64,000 nucleotides of DNA from MED-G105 sp050331095 (GCA_050331095.1 JBHJHE010000022.1:88857-152856), one strand, 5' to 3'. Numbered from the stretch's first letter, positions 52,692 to 62,897 are shown. Made by a program: numbers and translations. The notes: generated from the sequence alone by a model not told the origin.

Positions 52692-53499
52692 GCTCGTTTC
52701 GGAGCAGGGTTTCGTAGCCGCTGCGCGCAAGCGCGCTTTCGACGTCGTCGCCGGCGTGGCTGATCTCCGCGATCACGAAGCGGGGCCGCAGCGCGGCGGG
52801 CGCGGCGGCGTAAAACGCGTCGAGAACCGCGCCTTCGCCGCCCTCAATGTCGATCTTCAAGGCGTCGACGCGCGCGATGCGCGCATCGGCGAGAATGTCC
52901 GTAAGCGGCGCGCCCTCGACGGCGCGCGCGCCGTCCGCGGCGACCCGGCTCATGCCGCGGCTCGTCGGGTTCGGCGCGAAGCGCAAAAGTCCATGCGCGG
53001 CGGCGGCGGCCTTCTCCGAAACGCTGACGTCGTCGCCGGCGTCCGACGCGGCGATGTTGAACGCGAGGCGCGCGCGCATGTCGGGGTCCGGCTCGACGCA
53101 CAGGGCTCGAAAGCCCCGGCGATGGGCGCGCGCGACGCTGCGCGCGAAGAGCGCGTAAAGGCCGACGTTGGCTCCAACGTCGACGAAGATGAACGGATCG
53201 TTTTTCGACGCCGGGGGCCGGCCGATCGCGTCGGCGAGGAGGGCGCGCTCGTCGGGGTCCCAATGCGCGGGCGTCAGATAGACGCGCTTCTCGCAAATAT
53301 TGTCGTACGGATGGAGTCGCGCGCGCGCGCCGCCGAAGACCTCGACGTCGAAGGCGCGTCGCGCTCGTCCGCCGGCCGGCCCCAGCAACAGCGAGGCGAG
53401 CTTCCTGCCGACATAGGTGTAGGGCAAGCGCTGGGCCAGCGCGCGGGCGTAGGCCTGCGCCGGCGTCGGCGCAAGGGATCCGAAGGGCGGCTCGTTCAA
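52654..53499 (-). CDS. FkbM family methyltransferase
   Basis: About 281 residues. SAM motif FIFVDVGANVGLYALFA, motif II ALCVEPDPDMRARLAFNI, the FkbM-specific LKIDIEGGEGAVLDAFYAAA and the C-terminal FVIAEISHAGDDVESAL. These enzymes O-methylate sugars or other small molecules, often in surface polysaccharide gene sets. The TTG start at 53499 overlaps the TGA of the upstream GT2 (TTGA), and GGAGA lies 5 nt before it; the frame is open upstream but without conserved sequence. Confidence 0.87.
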   Translation of the reverse strand: MNEPPFGSLAPTPAQAYARALAQRLPYTYVGRKLASLLLGPAGGRARRAFDVEVFGGARARLHPYDNICEKRVYLTPAHWDPDERALLADAIGRPPASKNDPFIFVDVGANVGLYALFARSVARAHRRGFRALCVEPDPDMRARLAFNIAASDAGDDVSVSEKAAAAAHGLLRFAPNPTSRGMSRVAADGARAVEGAPLTDILADARIARVDALKIDIEGGEGAVLDAFYAAAPAALRPRFVIAEISHAGDDVESALARSGYETLLRNELNVVARLTPQTD

Positions 53500-54272
53500 C
53501 GTCTCTCCATCCGGCGGCGCTCGTACATCTTGACGTCGCGCAGCCACCGTCCGTAGCCGGACATCACCGAGAACGCGAAACCGTAAACCCCGCCGCGAAA
53601 AAGGCCGTCGAGCGCATACCGCTTGAAGACGTAGACGGGAAGGCCGAAAAAAATCCGCAAAACGAGCCAGGTTGTCGGCTTCGGCTCCAGGAGGCGCGCC
53701 CGGGTCGAGGAGTTTTTGTTGACCTTTTCGGTCAGGTGCGCCGCGTCTTCGAAGGCGTAGTGCAGGATCGGGTTCCTCAGTCGACCAACGCAAACGCCCG
53801 CAGGCGGATCGAACTGGTCCCAGGCGTCGTGGTCGGGCTGGCGGACGGCGCGCCGGTCGTAGAGCTTGTGGCGCACCTGGCCGCCGAAGCCGATCCACGG
53901 CGCGCCGATCGGCGGCGCGAACGCCATCGGCGTGCGGTAGACGCGGTGCGGCGGCTCGCCGTCGGCGAACAGCCCGGCGATTTCGGCGGCGAGGGCCGGG
54001 CCGACGATTTCGTCGGCGTCAAGATCAAGCAGCCAGTCGTTGCGGCAGGCGTCCTCGCCGGCGCGCTTCTGGCGCCCGGAGCCAAGCCAGGGCTGATCGA
54101 CGACGCGCGCCCCGGCTGCGGCGGCGAGCCGCTTCGTCTCGTCCGTGGAGCCGGAATCGATGACGACGACTTCGTCCGCCACGACGAGCGCTGCGCGCAC
54201 CACGTCGGCGATCATACGCGCTTCGTTCCGCGTTCGAACGTAGGCCGAAAGCGGGGCGCGACCGCTCGTCAA
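53496..54272 (-). CDS. GT2 family glycosyltransferase (WaaE/KdtX-like)
   Basis: 258 residues. The GT-A fold: APLSAYVRTRNEARMIADVV, ADEVVVIDSGSTDETKRLA, QKRAGEDACRNDWLLDLDADEIV (DLDAD motif) and IGAPWIGFGGQVRHKLYDRR. A membrane-proximal C-terminal region (LRIFFGLPVYVFKRYALDG) follows. It resembles lipopolysaccharide core or heptosyl-associated GT2 enzymes. TTG start 54272 overlaps the DUF885 gene stop (TTGA); an in-frame TTG at 54296 is less likely. Coupled downstream to fkbM in the same way. Confidence 0.85.
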   Translation of the reverse strand: MTSGRAPLSAYVRTRNEARMIADVVRAALVVADEVVVIDSGSTDETKRLAAAAGARVVDQPWLGSGRQKRAGEDACRNDWLLDLDADEIVGPALAAEIAGLFADGEPPHRVYRTPMAFAPPIGAPWIGFGGQVRHKLYDRRAVRQPDHDAWDQFDPPAGVCVGRLRNPILHYAFEDAAHLTEKVNKNSSTRARLLEPKPTTWLVLRIFFGLPVYVFKRYALDGLFRGGVYGFAFSVMSGYGRWLRDVKMYERRRMERR

Positions 54273-56143
54273 GCCGCCTGGCGCGACGCGATCCAATCGT
54301 CGACGTTCTCCTCAAGGACGGCGAGCGGCACCGCGCCGCCGCCGAGGACGGCGTCGTGGAAGCCGCGCACGTCGAACTTTTCGCCAAGCGCTTCTTCGGC
54401 CCGCGCGCGCAGCTCCAAAATCTTCAACATGCCGATCTTATAGGCGGTCGCCTGACCCGGCATGACGACGTAGCGCTCAATGGCGCGCTCGCAGTCGAGC
54501 GCCGGGTTCGGCGTGTTCTCGATCAGGTAGTCGATCGCCTGCTGACGGGTCCACCGCTTCGAGTGGAGCCCGGTGTCGACGACGAGGCGCGCAGCGCGCC
54601 ACAGCTCCATCGCAAGACGGCCAAAATCCGAGTAGGGATCTTCATAGAAGCCCATCTCTTTCGGGATGTATTCAGAGTAAAGCCCCCAGCCTTCGCTGAA
54701 CGCCGTCACCCCGCCGAAACGCCGGAAGCTCGGCAGGCCTTCGAGCTCCTGGGCGATGGCGATCTGCATGTGGTGGCCCGGAATGCCCTCGTGATAGGCG
54801 AGCGCCACCATCTGATAGATGGGCATTGCGCCCATATCGTAGAGATTGGCGTAGTAGATCCCGGGGCGCGAGCCGTTGGGCGCCGGACGCTGATAGAACG
54901 CTTTGCCGGCGGACTTTTCGCGGAAGGGCGCGACGCGCTTCACGGTGAGCGCGGCCTCGGGCTTCGTGTAGAAGAGCTCGTCGAGCCGGCCGCGCATCGT
55001 GTCGATGAGCGCCGTCGCCTCGGCGAGATACTTTGTTCGCCCTTCGTCCGTGTTGGGATAGGAAAACTTCCCGTCCGGATCTTCGCGCATGTAGACGAAG
55101 AATTCGCCAAGCGACCCGTCGAAGGAGACGGCGTCTTTGATGGCCGTCATCTCCTCGTGAATGCGCGCGACCTCCGAAAGGCCGAGATCGTGGATCTCGT
55201 CTGCGCTCTTGCTCGTCGTCGTGAACCGCTCAAGCTGCACGGCGTAATAGGCCTCGCCGTCGGGCAGCTTCCAGGCGCCGTCGTCGGCGCTTGCGTCGGC
55301 CGCTTGCGCTTCGAACATGGCGATCAGCGCCTCATAGGCGGGTTTGACCGACGACAGCATCGCGGCCTCGGCGCGGGCGACGAGCGCGTCGCGCGCGTCC
55401 TGTTCGATCTCGAGGGCGCCGACTTTCTTCGTGAAGTCGGCGAGCAGCGTCGACGGCGCGCCCTCGTCAAAAGGCGCGCCGTTGATGACGTTCCGCGCCG
55501 TGGCGATCATCTGGGGATACGACCATTTCGGCGGGTTCACGCCGTCGGCGAACTGATTTTCAGCGACCTTCTGGTTTTGTCCGAGATAGGCTTCGACGCC
55601 TTCGAGGCGGCGGATGTAGGCCTCCGCGTCGCTCTCGTCGTCCACGCGGTGCTGGTTGATGAGAAACGCCGGCACGCCGGAATGGGGGCCGCGGAAGTGG
55701 CTGAACCGGTACCAATGATTGCGGTACGGAAAGAATTTTTGCGCTTCGTCGGCGTCGTAGTCGTAGAGCCGGTAGGAGAGCGCGGCCGTCGGGTCGAGCG
55801 CGGCGACGTCGAACCGTTCGCGCATCTCCTCGCGCGCCGCCATTTGCAGCTCATGGCCTTCAATGGCGTAGGCGTCGCTGGCGTCGTCCCATTTGTCGTA
55901 GTTGGTTTTCCGTCCGAGGAACGTTTGCCATTGCGGCGAGCGCGCGACCCGGGCCTCCCACTGCTCTTCGAACCAGGCGTTGATCGCCGCCGTCTGGTCC
56001 TGCGGGCCGACGCTCGTCGGCGCGTCGACCGACGCGGCGGCGGTCTCCGGGGCGTTGTTTGCGGCGTTATCGTTCCCGCCGCCGCACGCTGCGAGGAGCG
56101 CGCCGGCGGCGGCGCAGGCGAAAAGGCGGTTGGTCTTGGTCAT
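54269..56143 (-). CDS. DUF885 family lipoprotein, putative metallopeptidase
   Basis: About 624 residues. Lipoprotein signal MTKTNRLFACAAAGALLAAC. DUF885 body with GVPAFLINQHRVDDESDAEAYIRRL, YANLYDMGAMPIYQM, the zinc motif ALAYHEGIPGHHMQIAIA (HExxxHH-type), FSEGWGLYSEYIPKEMG and MPGQATAYKIGMLKIL. Family members are thought to be zinc carboxypeptidase-like enzymes, probably periplasmic or outer-membrane-attached. The ATG has AAGGA 8 nt upstream. It is first in an operon with the GT2 and fkbM genes. Confidence 0.9.
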   Translation of the reverse strand: MTKTNRLFACAAAGALLAACGGGNDNAANNAPETAAASVDAPTSVGPQDQTAAINAWFEEQWEARVARSPQWQTFLGRKTNYDKWDDASDAYAIEGHELQMAAREEMRERFDVAALDPTAALSYRLYDYDADEAQKFFPYRNHWYRFSHFRGPHSGVPAFLINQHRVDDESDAEAYIRRLEGVEAYLGQNQKVAENQFADGVNPPKWSYPQMIATARNVINGAPFDEGAPSTLLADFTKKVGALEIEQDARDALVARAEAAMLSSVKPAYEALIAMFEAQAADASADDGAWKLPDGEAYYAVQLERFTTTSKSADEIHDLGLSEVARIHEEMTAIKDAVSFDGSLGEFFVYMREDPDGKFSYPNTDEGRTKYLAEATALIDTMRGRLDELFYTKPEAALTVKRVAPFREKSAGKAFYQRPAPNGSRPGIYYANLYDMGAMPIYQMVALAYHEGIPGHHMQIAIAQELEGLPSFRRFGGVTAFSEGWGLYSEYIPKEMGFYEDPYSDFGRLAMELWRAARLVVDTGLHSKRWTRQQAIDYLIENTPNPALDCERAIERYVVMPGQATAYKIGMLKILELRARAEEALGEKFDVRGFHDAVLGGGAVPLAVLEENVDDWIASRQAA

Positions 56144-56228
56144 GTGCGGTCCTTGCAAGCATCGGCGGCGTTCGCGACGGATAGTCATCGTTAGACGGCC
56201 GCAAGCTACGCCGCGACGGGCCGCGCGC

Positions 56229-57662
56229 CTAGTCTAACTCTAAACTGAAGGGCGTCGCCAGCCGGCGATGCTCGTCGACGACGAGCCGACGGCGCAACGG
56301 CGGGTGGGCGCGCGCGGCGCAGGCGGCGCGTTCGCACAGGCGGCAGTTGACGCCGATGGGCGGCGCCGGCGCCGCCTCAAGGCCGATCTCGCGGGCGTAG
56401 ACCAGGGGGGCGGCGTCCTCCAGGCGACATCCGAGGGCGACGGCGCGCTCGGCCGCCGGCGCGCCGTGGCCGACCGCTTCATGGCGCACCGTGCGCGCGG
56501 TCGAGAAGAACGTCGCGCCGTCGGGCAATCGCACGATCTGGGTGAGGACGCGCCGCGGCGCGCGGAACGCCTCGTGGACGTTCCAGAGCGGGCACGACCC
56601 GCCATAACGCGCGAAGGGAAAGAGATCGGCGGAGAAGCGCTTGGAGACGTTGCCCGCCGCGTCGATGCGGATGAAGAAGAACGGGACGCCCGCCGCGCCC
56701 TCGCGCTTCAGCGTCGCAAGGCGATGGGCGACCTGCTCGAAGCTCGCCGTGAAGCGCCGGGCGATGGCTTCGAGATCGTAGGCGAGCTCCTGGGCGGCGG
56801 CGAGAAACGGGTCGTAGGGCATGAGGATCGCCGCGGCGCCGTAATAGGCGAGCGCCGCCCGGGCGAGGCGGCGGCCGGCGTCGCCGTCGAACGGCGCGGC
56901 GTTGACCGTTTCGTCGAGAAGGCGGCCGTTCTCGATGAGCGTGAGCTGCAGCGCCAGATGGAACGCCCTGCTCGCCTGGTCGAGGCGTTCGGAGACGGCG
57001 AGGTCGCCGGCGTGGCGGTTCAGACGCCGCACCGCGCCGGCCATCACCGCTTCGGGCAGGACGCGCGCCCGCAAGTCGTGGCGCTCGGCGAAGCGCGCGG
57101 CCAGCGCGTCGTAGAGGGCCCCGCCGCCACGCGCGCCGGCGGCGTCGCCGACGAGATCGGCGTGGATGGCTTCGCCGGCGCGATCGACCGCGTCGAAGTA
57201 GTTGCCATGGGCGTGGATGCAGTCGCGCGCCGCCTCCCCCGGGTCGCCGTCCCGCGCGCCGCCGCGCGTCGCGCGCGCCTCCATCAGCTCCTGCTGGTCG
57301 GCCCGCCAGGCGCGGTAGAGTTTCGCCACCGCCTCGGCGAGCGCCGGATTGCCGGCGGCGAGTTCGTGGGCGTCCTCCCGGGCGACGCCGCTATCTCGAA
57401 AGACCGGGTCCGCGAAAGCCTCGGCGAGGCGGGCGAAGAGATCGTCCGCCCGGTCCGACGCGAGGTCGGCGACGTCGAGATCATAGGCCCGGGCGAGCTT
57501 GACGAGCGCCTCGGCCGACACCGGACGCTGGTTGCGCTCCATCAGGTTCACGTAGGAGGCGGAGACGCCGATCTCCGCGGCCATCTCGGCCTGCGTCAAT
57601 CCGCGATCGCGCCGGACGCGGCGGATTTGCGGTCCGAGATAGAGTTTGCGCTTCGCGGCCAT
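56229..57662 (-). CDS. Short-chain fatty acyl regulator (ScfR/RamB family, XRE-type)
   Basis: 477 residues. An N-terminal HTH_3 domain (GPQIRRVRRDRGLTQAEMAAEIGVSASYVNLMERNQRPV) is followed by the long ScfR C-terminal region (DUF2083-like) with AYDLEAIARRFTASFEQVAHRL, PFFFIRIDAAGNVSKRF and a Cys-rich end (NCRLCERAACAAR). RamB-like regulators control acetate, propionate and glyoxylate-cycle genes. The gene is divergent from aceA with an AT-rich spacer of 160 nt, so it probably controls aceA and itself. Confidence 0.9.
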   Translation of the reverse strand: MAAKRKLYLGPQIRRVRRDRGLTQAEMAAEIGVSASYVNLMERNQRPVSAEALVKLARAYDLDVADLASDRADDLFARLAEAFADPVFRDSGVAREDAHELAAGNPALAEAVAKLYRAWRADQQELMEARATRGGARDGDPGEAARDCIHAHGNYFDAVDRAGEAIHADLVGDAAGARGGGALYDALAARFAERHDLRARVLPEAVMAGAVRRLNRHAGDLAVSERLDQASRAFHLALQLTLIENGRLLDETVNAAPFDGDAGRRLARAALAYYGAAAILMPYDPFLAAAQELAYDLEAIARRFTASFEQVAHRLATLKREGAAGVPFFFIRIDAAGNVSKRFSADLFPFARYGGSCPLWNVHEAFRAPRRVLTQIVRLPDGATFFSTARTVRHEAVGHGAPAAERAVALGCRLEDAAPLVYAREIGLEAAPAPPIGVNCRLCERAACAARAHPPLRRRLVVDEHRRLATPFSLELD

Positions 57663-57677
57663 TAGGCTCCTGATCGC

Positions 57678-57713
57678 ACAAAAATTACAAATTTACAAAA
57701 TTAACTGTAGTTG
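57678..57713. promoter_or_regulatory. AT-rich operator candidate between scfR-like gene and aceA
   Basis: Three ACAAA-type direct repeats at 57678, 57687 and 57695 (about 8-9 bp apart) within an AT-rich island in otherwise GC-rich DNA, next to TTAACTGTAGTTG. On the minus strand they read TTTGTAAATTTGTAA. The position between the divergent starts fits a regulator-binding/promoter region. Confidence 0.5.
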
Positions 57714-57822
57714 TGCTGACAAAAACACCCGCCTTTGCGTGCGCGCAGGCGCGGGGGCGCGCATTCTGACGCCGGCGCGCGCCGATCGCGCGGAGAGACG
57801 AGCCCCAACGGAGGACCCCGCC

Positions 57823-59106
<1,284 letters not shown>

Positions 59107-59137
59107 CACTGCAAAACCGACGCGAACGCAAACGAAG

Positions 59138-59163
59138 AAGCCCCGCACTGGCGGGGCTTTTTT
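59138..59163 (+). terminator. Intrinsic terminator after aceA
   Basis: Perfect 9-bp stem AAGCCCCGC / GCGGGGCTT with a 4-nt loop (ACTG) followed by a run of T residues, starting 32 nt after the aceA stop. Textbook rho-independent terminator. Confidence 0.92.
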
Positions 59164-59284
59164 ACGTTCGCGCGGTCGCGGGCGAGCGTTTACAGGCGTT
59201 TTCGCTTGTCGACGGCTGTTGCCGGCGAACGGCGTCGGTGCTTTATTCGCATAATCAATAGGCGCAATTCGGGGAGAGCGCCGC

Positions 59285-60256
59285 ATGAGCCTTTTTGACT
59301 GTTCGTCGATCGCCCGCTTTTCGATGGCCCGGAGCGCGGCGTTGGCCGCTTTGGCGGCGTTCGCGATGGCGGCTTGTCAGACCACGGGCGCCGGCGTCGC
59401 GGGCGAGCCGGGGTCGGGCGCTTTGAGCGACACGGTGAGCGGTCGTCGGGACGCTGCGCCGTTTTTGCGGGGCACGTCGGTCGTGCCGGTGTCGACGCCG
59501 GGCGGCGGCACGCCGGACGAGGCGTTCAACATCGTCTTCCTCGCCGACAGCGACGCCTACAACGGCCTCGCGACGGACGCCGACTTTTCACGCTTCGTCG
59601 CCGACGTGAACGACGTGGCCGAAAACGGGTTCCGTCAGGTCGAAGGTCTGCGCGTAAACGAAACCCTTTTGCATTTCTATGCGCTCAAGGTGCCGGGCCG
59701 GGTGACGACCGCGCCGTGCCCGTCGAACCTTGAATTCCCCGAAGACGTCATCGAGCGGGACTCTCTTTTCGCCGACGCTTTCATCATTCTCCACGACCAC
59801 GAGACCTCCGAGGTCCGCGATTGCGCCGACACCAACACGCGGTACGCTTCGGCCGGCAAGGGACGTGGGCCGGACGGCGTTTTGCGGCGCAAGCTCGGCG
59901 TCGCCGTCCATGAAGCGATGCACGCCGTTTTCCTGTTGCCGGACGAGTACAGCGGCGGCGGCATGTGGGCCACCGAGCCGCCGGTCGTCTTCGAGAACCC
60001 TGGCGAGTGCGCCGACTATCGCGCGGCCGTTCTCGGCATGACCGGAGGTTGCGCGCCGATCATGAGCTTTCGCGGCGAGCGATGGCACAAGGCCGACGAT
60101 CGTCCTTTCGGTCGCGAGATCATGGACCCGAAGCGAAACCCGTTTTTGGATCCTGAGCCCTTCGGACCCTCGGACTGGATCCGCGCGCGCGAAGTGATGC
60201 GCAGGATTTCGCCGGACGTGGCGGAGCCCGCCCTTCCGGGCGGTCCGACGTCGTGA
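59285..60256 (+). CDS. Lipoprotein with an M64 (IgA-peptidase-like) metalloprotease motif
   Basis: 323 residues. Lipoprotein signal ending AFAMAAC (Cys31). The central region has EAFNIVFLADSDAYNGLATD, then HEAMHAVFLLPDEY at 209-222, the HExxH...DEY arrangement of M64-like peptidases (usual form HExGHxxxxLxDEY). CAPIMSFRGERWHKADD and a Cys pair follow. Probably a zinc peptidase attached to the outer membrane; activity unproven because the GH of the usual HExGH is MH here. First of three exported-protein genes; the next begins at or just after its stop. Confidence 0.7.
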   Translation: MSLFDCSSIARFSMARSAALAALAAFAMAACQTTGAGVAGEPGSGALSDTVSGRRDAAPFLRGTSVVPVSTPGGGTPDEAFNIVFLADSDAYNGLATDADFSRFVADVNDVAENGFRQVEGLRVNETLLHFYALKVPGRVTTAPCPSNLEFPEDVIERDSLFADAFIILHDHETSEVRDCADTNTRYASAGKGRGPDGVLRRKLGVAVHEAMHAVFLLPDEYSGGGMWATEPPVVFENPGECADYRAAVLGMTGGCAPIMSFRGERWHKADDRPFGREIMDPKRNPFLDPEPFGPSDWIRAREVMRRISPDVAEPALPGGPTS

Positions 60257-60267
60257 GGGCGCGCGCC

Positions 60268-61068
60268 ATGTTTCGACCGATCCCGCCGATATCGCCTCGC
60301 CGCGCTCTCCTGTCGGCGACCGCGCTGCTTGTGGCGATAAGCGCGCCGGCGGCCCATGCGCAGCCGTCGCCGAGCCCCACCCCCGCGCCGACGCCGACAC
60401 AGACACAGACGCAAGCCCCGCCGCCGGTCGTTACGCCGCCGCCTGCTCAAGCGCCCGCGCCAGCGCCGACTCAGACGCCGAACCCGACCCGCTCCCGCAT
60501 TCCGCCCCAAACGTCATCGCAGACGCCAACGCCGTCGCCTGACGACGGCGGCGGATCGGGCGCCGGCGTCGCGGCCGGCATCGCCGCCGGGATTATCGCC
60601 GGCGCCATCCTCAGCGACGCCGCGCGCCGCAGCGCCGCCGCGGCGAGCGCGCCGCGCGTCGCCCTGGTGCGTGCGCGCCTTCGCTATGACGACGGCCGCC
60701 TCGTGCGCGCCTCGGTCGGCCAGACCCGCGTCGTCGACACCTATGCGCCAAAGGACGTCGCCCGCGACGCCGGCGACTGGCGGGTCGAAATCTACGGCTC
60801 GGCGCGCGCCCGCAGCCGGCGCCGCTCGCGCGGGCGGTCCGACGGCGAATTATTGCGCGAGTACCGCATTCTCGATCCGGCGCTAGGCGTCAAACGCGAG
60901 GCGCTGCCGGGCGCGCCGACGACCTTCGAGCGCGTGGTTCTTGACGGCGAGTATCCCTGGCGGCTCGTCGTGCCGCTTTACGAGGGCGAGACGGCTTACG
61001 ACGTCAGCCGCGTGCGCGTCGTCGACACGCGCACCGGCGAACAGGTTCTCTCGCTAAGCTTGCAATAA
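60268..61068 (+). CDS. Secreted protein with Pro/Thr-rich linker and glycine-rich helix
   Basis: 266 residues (GTG 60253, overlapping the previous stop, is an alternative start). A signal peptide (ALLSATALLVAISAPAAHA) is followed by a ~65-residue Pro/Thr/Gln/Ala linker. Next comes a glycine-zipper-like hydrophobic stretch (GVAAGIAAGIIAGAILSDAA) and a beta-rich C-terminal domain (LVRASVGQTRVVDTYAP, YEGETAYDVSRVRVVDTRTG). No known family recognised. The layout suggests a membrane-inserted, envelope-spanning protein. Confidence 0.6.
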   Translation: MFRPIPPISPRRALLSATALLVAISAPAAHAQPSPSPTPAPTPTQTQTQAPPPVVTPPPAQAPAPAPTQTPNPTRSRIPPQTSSQTPTPSPDDGGGSGAGVAAGIAAGIIAGAILSDAARRSAAAASAPRVALVRARLRYDDGRLVRASVGQTRVVDTYAPKDVARDAGDWRVEIYGSARARSRRRSRGRSDGELLREYRILDPALGVKREALPGAPTTFERVVLDGEYPWRLVVPLYEGETAYDVSRVRVVDTRTGEQVLSLSLQ

Positions 61069-61108
61069 CGCCGCGGCCCGCGCGCCGCGAATGATTGGGG
61101 GCGTCTGG

Positions 61109-62641
61109 ATGATAATACGCATACGCGCGGCATGCGTCGCGGCCTTCGCAGCCGTTGCGCTCGCCGCATGCCAAACCCCGCCGCCCGCAAATGACGGCGC
61201 CGTCGCGGCGCCGGTCGAAGAGTTCAGCGGTCCCGGCGTCGGCTACGAACCGGGGCGGGCGATCGGCGGGTTCATCCCCAGCGTCTACTTCGATAGCGAC
61301 CCGGACAGTCCGTGCGCGGCGGATAAACAGCTCTCCGGGCCGGACGACGCGGACGAGGGCTACACTTGCCTCGAGGTTTTTTTCGGCACCAACCGCAAGC
61401 TTGGAAGCGCGTCGCCGACGCCGCTCTCCGCCTACGGCGACTACCCGGTCGATCCGGCGAAGTTTTTCCGCGACGAGCGTTGGCCGTTGGAGCGGAAGGA
61501 GGCGGGCTTCTATCGCGCGTTTATCCCCGGGGAGGGATTCGCGCCTTACGAAACCTACGCCACGGGCCGCGCCTTCGTCACCGTGCCGAAACGCCAACCG
61601 GGCGACAAACTCATCCCGTTCGAATACAAAAAACCGCTTTTCGGCCGCACGCGGACGCCGAACGACGACGATCGCAAAGAGCTCTTTACGCTGGCGCAGT
61701 ACGAACTCCTGCCGGGTGCGGAGTTTTGGCGTCTGGCGGGCGAGATGAAGCAGTTGAGCCAACTCGGCGTTTCGAGCGGCGAGGCGCCCGACTGGGTCCA
61801 TGACGCCGGCGCCGTGCTTGTCTACGTGCACGGATTTAACGTCGGCTTCGACGGCGCCGCCTACCGCACCGCGCAGCTCGCCTATGACCTGCGGTTCGCG
61901 GGCGTGCCCTTGTTTTTCTCGTGGCCGGCGAACTCGACGGGCAACTCGCTCGCCTATTTCAACGATTCCTCCGAGGCCGCCGCGAGCGTCGGCGATCTCA
62001 AGCTTTTCCTGCGCGACGTCGATCAGAAGCTTAGTCCGACCAAATACATTCTGGTCGCCCACAGCCACGGCAACCAGATCGTCCTCGATGCGCTCAACGA
62101 GCTGGCGACCGAGAACGAGACCGGCGGACCGATTTTCGACGCCGTGATCTTCGCCTCGCCCGACGTCGACGCCCTGGAGTTCAAACGGGTCGCCGAACGC
62201 GTCGGCCCGGTCGCGACCTCGAAAACGCTGTACGCGTCACAAGAAGACCGTGCGATCTGGGTGCGCCAGCTCCTGACGCGGCGGCGCGTGCCGCTGTTCG
62301 GCAAGAAGCTCGAAGAAAAGCCGCGCGCGGGCCACGTGCCGCGCGGCGGCCGGCCGTTGGCGATCGACGGCGTCGACGTCATTGACGTCACCGAGGCGTG
62401 CGTCGGGTCGTTCGGTCCGGACGAAGAGCCGGACAAGCTCGGCCATTCGAAATACGCCGACGCGCGGGACCTCGTCAGCGATATGCGCGGCATCATCGAC
62501 AGCCTGTGGTCGGTTCCGTTCGCCGCGCCTGAAGAGCGAAGCCCCAAAATGCGGCCCGCGCCGCCGGCCGCCCCGGCCTACTGGCGGTTCGAGAACGAAC
62601 CGAACGCGCCGGATTGCGATCCGCGCCGGCGCCGTCGTTAA
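61109..62641 (+). CDS. DUF900-like alpha/beta-hydrolase lipoprotein
   Basis: About 510 residues. Lipoprotein signal (AACVAAFAAVALAAC). The LEVFFGTNRKL start of the esterase domain and VLVYVHGFNVGFDGAAYRTA (oxyanion region) precede PLFFSWPANSTGNSLAYFND, the nucleophile elbow ILVAHSHGNQIVLDALNEL and ASPDVDALEFKRVAERV. It has the DUF900 pattern of predicted esterases/lipases. Upstream it follows the Pro-rich secreted protein by about 40 nt. A nested hairpin follows its stop at 62651. Confidence 0.83.
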   Translation: MIIRIRAACVAAFAAVALAACQTPPPANDGAVAAPVEEFSGPGVGYEPGRAIGGFIPSVYFDSDPDSPCAADKQLSGPDDADEGYTCLEVFFGTNRKLGSASPTPLSAYGDYPVDPAKFFRDERWPLERKEAGFYRAFIPGEGFAPYETYATGRAFVTVPKRQPGDKLIPFEYKKPLFGRTRTPNDDDRKELFTLAQYELLPGAEFWRLAGEMKQLSQLGVSSGEAPDWVHDAGAVLVYVHGFNVGFDGAAYRTAQLAYDLRFAGVPLFFSWPANSTGNSLAYFNDSSEAAASVGDLKLFLRDVDQKLSPTKYILVAHSHGNQIVLDALNELATENETGGPIFDAVIFASPDVDALEFKRVAERVGPVATSKTLYASQEDRAIWVRQLLTRRRVPLFGKKLEEKPRAGHVPRGGRPLAIDGVDVIDVTEACVGSFGPDEEPDKLGHSKYADARDLVSDMRGIIDSLWSVPFAAPEERSPKMRPAPPAAPAYWRFENEPNAPDCDPRRRRR

Positions 62642-62650
62642 CCGACTTCA

Positions 62651-62713
62651 GCTCAAAAACTTTTTCTGACGCCGCGACGGGTTTTCCCGCCTGCGGCGTT
62701 TCACTTTTTGAGC
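62651..62713 (+). terminator. Nested inverted repeats after the hydrolase gene, possible terminator
   Basis: Three nested inverted repeats: GCTCAAAAA/TTTTTGAGC (62651-62659, 62705-62713), ACGCCGC/GCGGCGT (62669-62675, 62693-62699) and CGGG/CCCG around TTTT (62678-62689). The first begins 10 nt after the stop. It could fold as one long stem-loop acting as a bidirectional terminator. Confidence 0.6.
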
Positions 62714-62764
62714 GGCCGGGGTCGCCCCGCCGCCGAAAAGTCGCGAGCGTTATGGAGAAGTCGG

Positions 62765-62897
62765 ATGAGTTTCGTTCCGTTGAAATCGATCGCCGTCGGG
62801 GGCTTGGCGATGTGCGCCGCGTCCGGGTGCGTCCGCGCGGCGCCGCCTGTCGTCGTCGCGCCGGCCGCCCACGCCGCCGCGGCGCCGGCCGGGGCCT
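62765..62897 (+). pseudogene. Truncated lipoprotein gene, 5' part
   Basis: ATG 62765 with GGAGAAG upstream begins MSFVPLKSIAVGGLAMCAAS followed by GC, a lipoprotein signal, then an Ala/Pro/Val-rich stretch. At about 62897 the sequence switches abruptly to the 3' half of a tRNA, and the frame then runs only to TGA 62954-62956. The rest of the gene is missing, so it looks disrupted by recombination. Confidence 0.6.
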
